Assembly (NCBI GenBank): GCA_964571725.1
Contig: CAZNDB010000002.1
Coordinates: 248,001 to 312,000 of the forward strand
Origin: UBA1369 sp964571725
GTDB lineage: Bacteria; Patescibacteriota; Gracilibacteria; UBA1369
Direction of reading: 5' to 3'
DNA: 64,000 bases
Numbering within the stretch: position 1 is the stretch's first letter; every line of letters starts with the position of its first letter. Below, piece by piece: positions 1-7,517 of this stretch. The notes below the pieces were generated by a model. It made no database searches. It had not been told where the DNA came from and saw only the letters and a program-made list of their open reading frames with translations. Position numbers and translations under genes: made by a program.

Positions 1-1061
1 TGGCTGAACAGGAAGCAAGAAGAATTTGGCAGCAATTACCAGTCTCCGAAGATGCTGATAATAACTGGAGACCAAAAAATAGTATTACTGACTCCCTGGA
101 TGCCAATCAGCCGGGATGGGGAGAGAATCTGCCTCTTTATAATGAGGCCGTGGGCCTTTTTAACAAGGCCAAGCAGACAAGTTTAATTTCTGAAGAAAAC
201 AAGGAGCAGGCAGGGAAAAAATATGAAGAGGCGGCGAAACTGTATAAGGATGCTGCCAATAAATTCAGGGAACTTTTGGCAAAGGCTGTCCCGCAAACAT
301 CTGAAGAAAAAGAAAAAAACATGACACCGAGAGCCAAAGCGGAAAAGGCAAAAACAGATTTTCTGGCGTTTGACGGGGAATTGACGGGCAGGCCTTATTA
401 TGCTGATATCTCAAAAAGTAAGGCTGCTGATTTGCAGCTGGCTGGCCAAAAATTTCTTAATGAAAAGAAATATGCTCAGGCCCAGGAACGATTCGCGGAA
501 GCCTTGAAAGTTGAACAAGATTTGGTGCGGGAATATCTTGGAATTAATAAACTGGTGCAGGACCGCTTGCGTGCCGCGATTAATCACTTTGTTGGATTCA
601 AAAAAAACAGCTTAAATTTATTGAAGAAATCGATAACTGATTTTTTGTCTCCAACCAGCGGTACTTTTACAGATTTTCAGAAAAAATATCTGCAGAGATT
701 CATAGCCCAGGAAACTGTCAATTATCCTTTTGGAAGTGGTCAGGTAATAAAGGTGAGTTTTGACGGTGAGGGCAAACCGGCTGTGGAAGTGAGAAGAGCT
801 CGCAGTGATGAAATTTTTGTGACAGTGACGACAGTAGAGAAGGAGCCCAGAATGTTGGGTGACGCGATCGCCAATGCGGTGCAATCCAATGCTCCGGACA
901 GGACTAAGATGAATTCTGCACTTGCTGAGCTGATGTCCACGCTCACTCCCACGGAAAAAGAAATGTTGAGTGCCACGCCCTCCTATGAGGTTGCCAAGGA
1001 CAATCAGAAGTACCAGGTGACTTATATGGGCACTAATTTTAAAATTACAAAATTATCCTAA
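1..1061 (+). CDS. Hypothetical helical repeat protein, 5' end outside window
   Basis: The frame is open from base 3 with no stop, so the gene begins upstream of the window; the GTG at 150 is probably internal, because the residues before it read as normal protein. The visible part (about 350 residues) is rich in Lys, Glu and Ala. Helical segments such as EQAGKKYEEAAKLYKDAANK and AQAQERFAEALKVEQDL resemble TPR-type helix pairs. The last 150 residues are less helical. No signal peptide or catalytic motif is visible. It lies 5 nt before the next gene, with which it probably forms an operon. Function is not recognised; a scaffold or structural role is only a guess. Confidence 0.75.
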   Translation, partial: AEQEARRIWQQLPVSEDADNNWRPKNSITDSLDANQPGWGENLPLYNEAVGLFNKAKQTSLISEENKEQAGKKYEEAAKLYKDAANKFRELLAKAVPQTSEEKEKNMTPRAKAEKAKTDFLAFDGELTGRPYYADISKSKAADLQLAGQKFLNEKKYAQAQERFAEALKVEQDLVREYLGINKLVQDRLRAAINHFVGFKKNSLNLLKKSITDFLSPTSGTFTDFQKKYLQRFIAQETVNYPFGSGQVIKVSFDGEGKPAVEVRRARSDEIFVTVTTVEKEPRMLGDAIANAVQSNAPDRTKMNSALAELMSTLTPTEKEMLSATPSYEVAKDNQKYQVTYMGTNFKITKLS

Positions 1062-1066
1062 AATCC

Positions 1067-2206
1067 ATGGCACCAGAACAACAAGCAAATCAATACATTG
1101 AACAGGCTAAACTGGCCGATGTTACAGAAGTTGAGAAACAACTACGGCTTGATCCGTCCAAATTTGATGAGAATCTTTTAAGGAAAGAATTCAAGGATCG
1201 GCTGGACAAGGTGGTTGGCAAGAGAGAGCTTAATGGCCGTCAAATAATCATGTACGGTGAGGCTCTCAGAAAAATTGAGGCTAATATTGCTACTTTGCGG
1301 GAAATTCGTGATTATGTCGCGACAAAAATCAAGATGGTAGAAATCGAGAAATATGTAAAGGAAGGCGGGTTGCCGAAGAATATTGACGCGGGAATAAGAT
1401 ATGCAATCTATCTTGCGGATTATAATACTTTGGCCAATTTTGCTCTTGCCCGTCCCCCTAAGGGGATTAAACCTGATGAGTATGTGGCTGATATTGGCCG
1501 AGCCAATGCGGCGATATTGGGCGTGGGGGAATTAATGAAGGCTTATATGCGGGAACAGTTCAAGAAAGTTGGGAGCCGGGAGCAGAAACGGATACAGTAT
1601 TCAATGGATGTGGGAAATGTTAATTTGATTGATTATATGGCCTTGTCGGATGCTGTAGAAGATTTGACCGAATTGATGCATGACAAACAGGCGACCCTCG
1701 ACAAAATGGCAGAATCAAAACCCGCCCAGGCCGGTCAGCCAAAGATGCTTCGCTGGGGAGAAGCTGATCCGGCTTTGGATGATCTGGCTGATGAGGCCAA
1801 CGATCGACTGGTCAGGATGGGCCAGACTTTGACGGCAGCTACTGAATTTTTAAACAGGGAGGATCGTCTGGCCGTACAAAATTTTGACCGGGCGATGATG
1901 TTGCATAATAACAAATGGGCCAGGGAGGTTCAATCCAATGCTCTCAATTATCGGGCGATGATGTACAATAAACGCATGGCTGAAAGGAATAAAGCTGGTG
2001 CTGCTGCTATTGCTACTGACCAGAGCGGTTTTGAGGAAGCCGATCGTTTGTTTGCCCAGGCTGAGAAAGAAGCAAAGAGGGATCCCTCAAAAGCGGATGG
2101 TTTGTATAGACAGGCCAGCTTGGCTTATGAAAACATGAAGCAGACAGTTTTGGCACAAAGATCGAAGAAAAAGGGACCAAATGAAAGAGGATCGGCGCTG
2201 GCTTAG
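1067..2206 (+). CDS. Hypothetical helical protein
   Basis: A 379-residue soluble, charged and mostly helical protein that I do not recognise. There is no signal peptide or membrane segment. The C-terminal part (about residues 320-365) again has Ala/Glu/Lys TPR-like helices (FEEADRLFAQAEKEAKRDPS, then ADGLYRQASLAYENM) like those of the upstream gene, so the two may be distant relatives or partners. The ATG follows the upstream stop by 5 nt, which implies co-transcription and perhaps coupled translation. It converges on lgt, 28 nt away. Confidence 0.75.
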   Translation: MAPEQQANQYIEQAKLADVTEVEKQLRLDPSKFDENLLRKEFKDRLDKVVGKRELNGRQIIMYGEALRKIEANIATLREIRDYVATKIKMVEIEKYVKEGGLPKNIDAGIRYAIYLADYNTLANFALARPPKGIKPDEYVADIGRANAAILGVGELMKAYMREQFKKVGSREQKRIQYSMDVGNVNLIDYMALSDAVEDLTELMHDKQATLDKMAESKPAQAGQPKMLRWGEADPALDDLADEANDRLVRMGQTLTAATEFLNREDRLAVQNFDRAMMLHNNKWAREVQSNALNYRAMMYNKRMAERNKAGAAAIATDQSGFEEADRLFAQAEKEAKRDPSKADGLYRQASLAYENMKQTVLAQRSKKKGPNERGSALA

Positions 2207-2234
2207 GGGCGGGTTTTAGATGGAGGTGCTTTTT

Positions 2235-3101
2235 TTATCGGGGGACTTGCTGCCGTGGATTTTTTTTGAGGTGGGTAAACATCAGCAGGCCGGCCAGAAT
2301 CATGAGGAGGGAAAGCAGTTGACCGAGTGACAGGCCGGCCAGGAAACCGGGGCCGCCGATCAGATAACCGATTTGAGGATCCGGTTCGCGGAAATATTCC
2401 AGAAAAGTGCGGATAAAACCGTAAATGATCAGGAAGGCGGCACTTAAACGGCCTGGTTTTTGGAGTATTTTGGTCTGGCGGGACAATGTGTAGAGAATGA
2501 TGAAAAGGAGAATTCCTTCTCCCGCTGCTTCGAAAAGCTGTGAAGGATAGCGACAGTTGTCGGGATCGGCGGGAAAGTTCAAACAGAAATTGCGGTCGGG
2601 ACTGACGCGGCCGAACAGTTCGGCGTTGATAAAATTGCCGATGCGGACAAAGGTCAGTCCGATGGGCGTGACCAGGGCGATAAAGTCCCCGATTTGCAGA
2701 AAATTATGCTTTTGGGCCGGGGCTTCTTTGGTGGATTTTTTGCGACCCGCCCGGTTGCTGAAGTGAATATAGAGAGCGATGCTGATTACCACTCCCAGCA
2801 ACCCTCCGTGAAAAGATAAGCCTCCTTCCCAAAGGGCCAGAATTTTTTCGGGATGCTGCAGGTAAAAAGGCAGGTTATAAAAAAGTATATAGCCGATTCT
2901 GCCGCCCAGAATCACTCCCAGAATAATACTTATTACCAGGTTGTCCTTTTGCAGTTCGGTGAGCGGAAGGGACCGGCCCTGGCGGGAGTATTTCAGTAAC
3001 AAATAACCGATGATAAAGGTGGTCAGATACATCAGTCCGTACCAGTGAACGGCGAGCGGGCCGATTTGCAGGGCAATGGGATTGATCCAGTTGGTGAACA
3101 T
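2235..3101 (-). CDS. lgt: Prolipoprotein diacylglyceryl transferase
   Basis: An integral membrane enzyme that moves diacylglycerol from phosphatidylglycerol to the lipobox Cys of prelipoproteins. Family marks are visible: HWYGLMY near residue 19, GGRIGYILFYN near 66, the GLSFHGG loop with the catalytic-region His at residue 98, and the VRIGNFINAELFGR signature. About seven hydrophobic segments and 288 residues are normal for Lgt. Its substrates in this window would be the lipoproteins at 33283, 54958 and 63558, all with Cys20. A second, diverged Lgt-like gene lies at 35911. It is read alone, convergent with the orphan pair to its left. Confidence 0.95.
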   Translation of the reverse strand: MFTNWINPIALQIGPLAVHWYGLMYLTTFIIGYLLLKYSRQGRSLPLTELQKDNLVISIILGVILGGRIGYILFYNLPFYLQHPEKILALWEGGLSFHGGLLGVVISIALYIHFSNRAGRKKSTKEAPAQKHNFLQIGDFIALVTPIGLTFVRIGNFINAELFGRVSPDRNFCLNFPADPDNCRYPSQLFEAAGEGILLFIILYTLSRQTKILQKPGRLSAAFLIIYGFIRTFLEYFREPDPQIGYLIGGPGFLAGLSLGQLLSLLMILAGLLMFTHLKKNPRQQVPR

Positions 3102-3206
3102 ATTATTGGTTTTTTAGGGATGGGTTTTGATTTGTTCTAATTTGCCACTAATTGGTCTGGTGCGCAAATGAGCCGTAAGAGGAGAATATTATTGTCGGAC
3201 GGACTT

Positions 3207-3236
3207 CTTGACTTTAGTCAAGTACTATGGTTAAAT
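3207..3236 (+). promoter_or_regulatory. Sigma70-type promoter with inverted repeat over the -35 box
   Basis: TTGACT at 3208-3213 and TTAAAT at 3231-3236 are 17 bp apart, upstream of the GC-rich gene at 3324. The -35 lies in a perfect inverted repeat, CTTGACT-tt-AGTCAAG (3207-3222), which could be an operator. The leader also holds a short hairpin, ACCAAC-tg-GTTGGT (3263-3276). Confidence 0.55.
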
Positions 3237-3323
3237 TCGCGTTGTCCTGGGTATGACCACACACCAACTGGTTGGTTTGAGGTTTCCCTGGAAGGAACTT
3301 TGAGAGGGTGAGAGAGGTTACTG

Positions 3324-3737
3324 ATGGCAAGAAAGCAGCGTGCAATGGCGATTCGGACGGAAGAGACGACGATGACGGCAATGGCGGCGGAAAAGATTTT
3401 CAACGCCGCCAACAAGCTGCATCCCTGTCTCATGCGCGGGGTGGCAATCGCGTTGCGTCAGGGGCGGGGAATTACCTGGTTGAAGCAGCAGGATGAACAA
3501 ATCCTGTTTGCACTGGGCATTCTGGTCCTCGACGAGACGGCGAATTTGCAGGTCCCCGAGGAGCTGATGCCTCACTTCTGTCCGCTTCGGCGTTGCAAGG
3601 AGGGGGAAGCACCGGTTTCGGGAACGAGGTCGATCTACACGAGCGAAGACGATCTCCAGCCGGGCGAGACCCAGGGATTCCGCAAGCGGGTCCTGATGGG
3701 GGTCGAGCCGCGGGTCGTGAGGGGCATCCGCCAGTAG
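3324..3737 (+). CDS. GC-rich orphan small protein
   Basis: A 137-residue protein of unknown function. ATG 3324 is chosen because GAGG (3314-3317) sits 6 nt before it. Codons end mostly in C or G, unlike lgt on its left and the EamA gene on its right. The N-terminal 60 residues look helical and basic; two Cys pairs of a sort (HPC near 34, then FCPLRRC near 86-91) might bind metal, but this is weak. No signal peptide or membrane segment. It has its own promoter and a strong downstream hairpin, so it is a stand-alone transcription unit. Antisense frames over the same DNA look like low-complexity shadows. Confidence 0.6.
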   Translation: MARKQRAMAIRTEETTMTAMAAEKIFNAANKLHPCLMRGVAIALRQGRGITWLKQQDEQILFALGILVLDETANLQVPEELMPHFCPLRRCKEGEAPVSGTRSIYTSEDDLQPGETQGFRKRVLMGVEPRVVRGIRQ

Positions 3738-3859
3738 AGACGAAGTTCTCCCGGCGACAGCGGTCACCAGCAGTTAACAGATTCATCCACTTGGATGGTC
3801 GCCTTTAGCCTCAGCGGTTAGGGGTTTAGACCTGAAGAGTAGCGAGTTCACAAAACCGT

Positions 3860-3912
3860 GGGCGGCGCGCGAGCAATGCAATACAAACGCATACAGACTC
3901 AGCGCGCCGCCC
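3860..3912 (+). terminator. GC-rich 11-bp hairpin, probable terminator
   Basis: GGGCGGCGCGC (3860-3870) and GCGCGCCGCCC (3902-3912) are perfect inverted copies around a 31-nt loop, followed by CCCAACCTTTTT. It ends the GC-rich gene at 3324. The long loop and high stability are unusual here, so a regulatory RNA role is possible. Confidence 0.5.
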
Positions 3913-4005
3913 CCCAACCTTTTTAAAAGGGGATTTTTTTGTTGTCCTGAAGGATTTGTAGTTTCAGGAGCGGTGGCTTCCGGCTCATCGCGGTAGCCTG
4001 TAAAT

Positions 4006-4034
4006 TTGACATATATAATAGTAATGTTTATAGT
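4006..4034 (+). promoter_or_regulatory. Near-consensus sigma70-type promoter
   Basis: TTGACA (4006-4011) and TATAGT (4029-4034) are separated by 17 bp of AT-rich DNA. It drives the GC-rich gene at 4158, giving a leader of roughly 115 nt. Confidence 0.65.
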
Positions 4035-4157
4035 TCGCGTCTCAGGATCTTTGTGGTCGGAGAAGCGCGCTTTTGGCGTTTTTACGCTTGCGGGTCTTGC
4101 GGTCTTGCAGGATATAACGGAAGGGATGGACGGTTTTACGTTCAAAGGGAGGTAGAG

Positions 4158-4541
4158 ATGATCGAGTGTGGAATGACCCATGGTGACCGGATGGCGATGG
4201 AGATCTGTCTGTTGGACAAGGTGTCCGTAGCCGAAATGCCTGAAGGTACGGATCCCCGGAAGGAGTATTTGACCACGCTGAAGATACGGGTGGTGTTGAT
4301 GCCTTCCCGGCGGGTGATGATCACCGTCATGACCTGCGCGGATTGCCGGCGGTCGCTGGACTCGAAGGACGATGTCCAGGGAGATCCCGGTCTGGACGCG
4401 ATCGAAGGCTTCCTGATGGGGTACAGACTGACCGAGGATGAACGGACGGAGGTCTTTGAGCAGATCAAGGATTTCCTGATCGAACATCTGGTCGAGAGAA
4501 AGCCCCTGACCGGTCCTCCGGCCCCTCTTTCCGCCAGCTGA
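4158..4541 (+). CDS. GC-rich orphan protein, second of the pair
   Basis: The protein is 127 residues when read from ATG 4158. The frame is open further upstream to 4053, but GGAGG at 4149-4153 just before 4158 marks the real start. Residues 35-60 look beta-rich (LKIRVVLMPSRRVMITVMTC), followed by a CADC Cys pair and a helical C-terminus (VFEQIKDFLIEHLVE) with a Pro-rich tail. Function is unknown. It shares C/G-ending codons, a strong promoter and a strong terminal hairpin with the gene at 3324, but the two proteins show no clear similarity. Confidence 0.65.
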   Translation: MIECGMTHGDRMAMEICLLDKVSVAEMPEGTDPRKEYLTTLKIRVVLMPSRRVMITVMTCADCRRSLDSKDDVQGDPGLDAIEGFLMGYRLTEDERTEVFEQIKDFLIEHLVERKPLTGPPAPLSAS

Positions 4542-4575
4542 AGGGCGAGGAGTCGCCGATTCCTGCAAGAAAAGT

Positions 4576-4610
4576 GGTCCGCCGTGCGCTATTTAAAGCG
4601 CCGGCGGACC
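4576..4610. terminator. Strong hairpin between convergent genes
   Basis: GGTCCGCCG (4576-4584) pairs with CGGCGGACC (4602-4610), and inner GCGCT pairs with AGCGC around a 6-nt loop. On the minus strand the stem is followed by ACTTTTCTT, as expected for a terminator of the EamA gene; it can also stop the plus-strand gene ending at 4541. Confidence 0.7.
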
Positions 4611-4676
4611 CAAGCAGTTCAATTAACGACATTAAGCAATTGGACCTCCGTAATAAAGATGGTCGGTGGTTTTACG

Positions 4677-5555
4677 TCAGATCAAAAAATAACTTCCAAT
4701 CAAAACGACAATTACGCCCAGGAGTTTTTGGTAAAAGGCGGGTTTGATAAACTTTTCGTGCAGCAGTTTGGGATTGAAGAAGTTCATGGCTTCCGAGATG
4801 ACGAATACAAAGAGAATCTGAATGCGATGGAGAAAGGCTACCAGCGCGGCCGGGCCGCTGATCACGGCGGCGGTATAGATCAAAGTTACCGATCCGGCCA
4901 GAGCGGCTGCCAGGGCGATATCGGCCAGGTTTTTGTTTTTCCGGAATTCGAGTTTGCGCCCGATTTTCCAGGTAATGGGCAGATTGAATAAAAGGATGCC
5001 CAGTCCGATCCAGCAAAGAATATTCAGGGGGTCCACATCGTTCAGGGACAGCCATTTAACAAAAATGTTTTTCAGGGCAAAACAGACGGCGGCCAGGACA
5101 GCCCAGAACAGGGCTTTTTTGTTGATCAGGCGGTGGTGCTCTCGGTCGATGGCATGGATCAGCACTCCCAGCATAATCAGTCCGATGCCAAGATATTTGA
5201 CCGGTTCGTGGGTTTCACCCAGAAAGATGGTGGCCAGAATCAGCACCACTACCGGATTGACGGACAGAATCGGCACGATCCGGCTGACTTCACCGCTGTT
5301 CATGGCCTTGTAATAATAATGCATGGCAATCAGATAGAGCAGGGCACTCAGCAGTCCTGCCACTGCCGCCGGTACGCTGAAGCTGAAAGTCCCCATTAGA
5401 AAGGCGGGGACAATAAAAAGGAAGGCGGCAAAATATCCCCAGAGAATAAGCAGAGTATCGGTGTGCCTGAGGTCGTTTTTGATGATGTAACGGTCGAGAA
5501 TATTGCTGACGGTTTCCAGGGACGCTGCCAGCAGGGTTAGGAAAATCCAGTTCAT
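4677..5555 (-). CDS. EamA/DMT-family transporter
   Basis: A 292-residue protein with about ten hydrophobic segments in two similar halves, the hallmark of EamA-type drug/metabolite transporters. The first half contains the typical GEVSRIVPILSVNPVVVLIL and IFLGE stretches; the second half starts near residue 150 (KKALFWAVLAAVCFALKNIF). The substrate cannot be told from sequence. It diverges from the cyclase-like gene at 5620 across 64 nt and ends at a strong hairpin. A second EamA protein at 16575 is only distantly similar. Confidence 0.85.
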   Translation of the reverse strand: MNWIFLTLLAASLETVSNILDRYIIKNDLRHTDTLLILWGYFAAFLFIVPAFLMGTFSFSVPAAVAGLLSALLYLIAMHYYYKAMNSGEVSRIVPILSVNPVVVLILATIFLGETHEPVKYLGIGLIMLGVLIHAIDREHHRLINKKALFWAVLAAVCFALKNIFVKWLSLNDVDPLNILCWIGLGILLFNLPITWKIGRKLEFRKNKNLADIALAAALAGSVTLIYTAAVISGPAALVAFLHRIQILFVFVISEAMNFFNPKLLHEKFIKPAFYQKLLGVIVVLIGSYFLI

Positions 5556-5619
5556 AGGCTTGCTTTAGACTTTTATTTTTGTGTGTTTGGACTAAGATGA
5601 CAGTAATTAATATAACCTT

Positions 5620-6876
5620 ATGGACAGAAAAAGAAAAATAATTGCCTCCCTGGCAGATCTCAGACAGGATATTGCCGGCCCGATTCCGGTTTCCATTATC
5701 AGTCAATGGCAACAGAGCGCCAAAACGCGGCATGACCAGAGAGTTATTCTGGAGCCGCTGGAGCGACAGGGCTTTATTGTCAGTACCGATTCAGCGGGGC
5801 TGTCGCGTCTGACTGCCGAACGCAATTTACTGGAAGTACTGGATTTGGTTAGTCAACCCAAGGAAGTGGTCTATGCGATGGGAAAACAGATTGGCGGGCG
5901 GGGAGTGGGACTGTGGGCCGCCGACAACAGCCAGATGTTTTATCCGGCTGACTCTGTTTCGACGCATCAACTGCTGGACCGGATGGCGGCGGCCCAGAAA
6001 GTGATACATCGGGGGCCGGTGCAGGTGGGCATGAGCATGCATAGAGGAAAATTTTGGGAAATCGGGCAGGGGATGTTCGGTGAGGAGGTCGATCTGGTGG
6101 AAGCGGTGGCGGAGAATTTTACCGAAGCCAAGGAAATTGTCGTGTCGGAGACATTCAAGAGTGAGCTGGATTCCAAATATCATCCGCTTTTGTCGCCGCG
6201 CGAGGATTTGAGCGAGCTGGACAAGAAGTTCTTTACAGTCGATTACGACGACCTCGGCAATGATTTCCATCTGTTCAAATTACCCGATCCGGCCGAGCTG
6301 AATCCCAATCATTTTTATCCTTTTGCTTTCAGCAGTGATTTTTTTCTGGCCCTGAAGCAGATGAAGACTTCGGCTAGGGCACAGGAGAAGCTGGGCGGAT
6401 ATTTTTTCGACAAAGTGGTTTTGCTGGTGAAGGTCTATCACAAGAAGGAGCGTTTATTGCTCGACCAATTAACCGACTGGGTAGTCGTAAACGCCCTGTT
6501 GAATGAGATTGCCGTCAAATATGATGTCGATCTGGTCAAATCCAACGGAGAACTGGGGATTTTCGTGGCGGACAGGGACAGTGAAGCGATTGCGCTGGCC
6601 GAGGAGATATTGCTGTACATGAGAAAAGGGGATGACCAGGTTTCCGTGGGGATAGCGCGGGGAGACGTATTGCTGTTTAAACTGGATGCGGGGGGCAAAG
6701 ACATCGCCGGAGGTGCGGTTAACATTGCCTCCAAAATTTCCGAAGACGTGCCGGACCGCAACAGTCTTTTTATTGATGATTCCGTGTCGGGTCCCGCCCA
6801 TCATCTGGAGAAATATGAGCAATTTGTCCTGGAGAAGTCCAATGTTAAGCTGCGAGGGCTGAAGTATAAGGCCTAA
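5620..6876 (+). CDS. Protein with two degenerate class III cyclase-like domains
   Basis: A 418-residue soluble protein. Residues about 60-190 and 255-400 each resemble the class III nucleotidyl cyclase fold. The second copy has KSNGELGIFVAD (like the K..GD segment) and GGAVNIASKISEDVP (like the G..VN.AaRl segment). The first has QVGMSMHRGKFWEIGQGMFG then EEVDLVEAVAENF. The metal-binding Asp pair of active cyclases is not evident, so catalysis is doubtful and a sensory or nucleotide-binding role is more likely. The first 55 residues may be a small HTH-like module. The domain call is inferred from motif spacing only. Confidence 0.55.
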   Translation: MDRKRKIIASLADLRQDIAGPIPVSIISQWQQSAKTRHDQRVILEPLERQGFIVSTDSAGLSRLTAERNLLEVLDLVSQPKEVVYAMGKQIGGRGVGLWAADNSQMFYPADSVSTHQLLDRMAAAQKVIHRGPVQVGMSMHRGKFWEIGQGMFGEEVDLVEAVAENFTEAKEIVVSETFKSELDSKYHPLLSPREDLSELDKKFFTVDYDDLGNDFHLFKLPDPAELNPNHFYPFAFSSDFFLALKQMKTSARAQEKLGGYFFDKVVLLVKVYHKKERLLLDQLTDWVVVNALLNEIAVKYDVDLVKSNGELGIFVADRDSEAIALAEEILLYMRKGDDQVSVGIARGDVLLFKLDAGGKDIAGGAVNIASKISEDVPDRNSLFIDDSVSGPAHHLEKYEQFVLEKSNVKLRGLKYKA

Positions 6877-6950
6877 AACCGGAACGGAAGAGATTTGCCA
6901 GCGCGCAGAAGCTGTGTTAAGATACCATCTAAGTTTAATCATCTTCCCTT

Positions 6951-7517
6951 ATGGATCATCCAAATGGACAGGTGAAGCAACCCCACAATGAATTGGACAT
7001 TCTGGTACGTCCAAGTTCGGTTTTTCTGTTTCTGAATCTGGTGGTGGTGCATGGAATTCTGTGGGTGGCGATCTTGCTGGTGCTTTTTGTGCCGGTGTTA
7101 TTTTTCCGCACGGTCGCCGATACAGCCAGACTTTTTAACGGCCAGATGATTACCACATTGATTTTGGTGGCCATAGGCGAGCTGGCCACCCTGATCATTA
7201 TTGTTCAATGGGTAACAGAGTTTTATGTCATCAAGAACGAATCATTGACTCATCGTGAGGGAATCTTTTTCAAACAAAAGAGGGTATTGATGATTCGTCA
7301 GATTGTGGAGGTTTCATTGCAGCAAAATCTGATCGGTCATCTGTGCAATTACGGCACGCTCCGCATCACGACTCCCCAAGCCGAGGAGGGGATTCTGATC
7401 AAGAGAGTGGAAAATCCCAACAAGTATTTTAAAGTCCTGCGGGAATTGAGTTTGAAACAGCAAATTTCGGATAAGGAGAAAAAGCCGATTCCCCCCGTTG
7501 CCGAAACGGCCGATTAG
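6951..7517 (+). CDS. PH-domain-like membrane protein
   Basis: 188 residues. Two hydrophobic segments at about 25-52 and 67-90 are followed by a beta-rich region that begins FYVIKNESLTHREGIFFKQKR and continues QIVEVSLQQNLIGHLCNYGTL. This is the usual layout of bacterial PH (YdbS/YdbT-like) proteins, whose role is poorly known. The C-terminal tail is charged. The stop overlaps the end of the convergent solenoid gene by 4 nt. It follows the cyclase-like gene by 74 nt in the same direction and may share its transcript. Confidence 0.7.
   Translation: MDHPNGQVKQPHNELDILVRPSSVFLFLNLVVVHGILWVAILLVLFVPVLFFRTVADTARLFNGQMITTLILVAIGELATLIIIVQWVTEFYVIKNESLTHREGIFFKQKRVLMIRQIVEVSLQQNLIGHLCNYGTLRITTPQAEEGILIKRVENPNKYFKVLRELSLKQQISDKEKKPIPPVAETAD

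Noticed and set aside
3783..4568. A 261-codon minus-strand frame
   Set aside because: It runs across two promoter or hairpin elements and the real gene at 4158, and its protein is low-complexity Pro/His/Arg.
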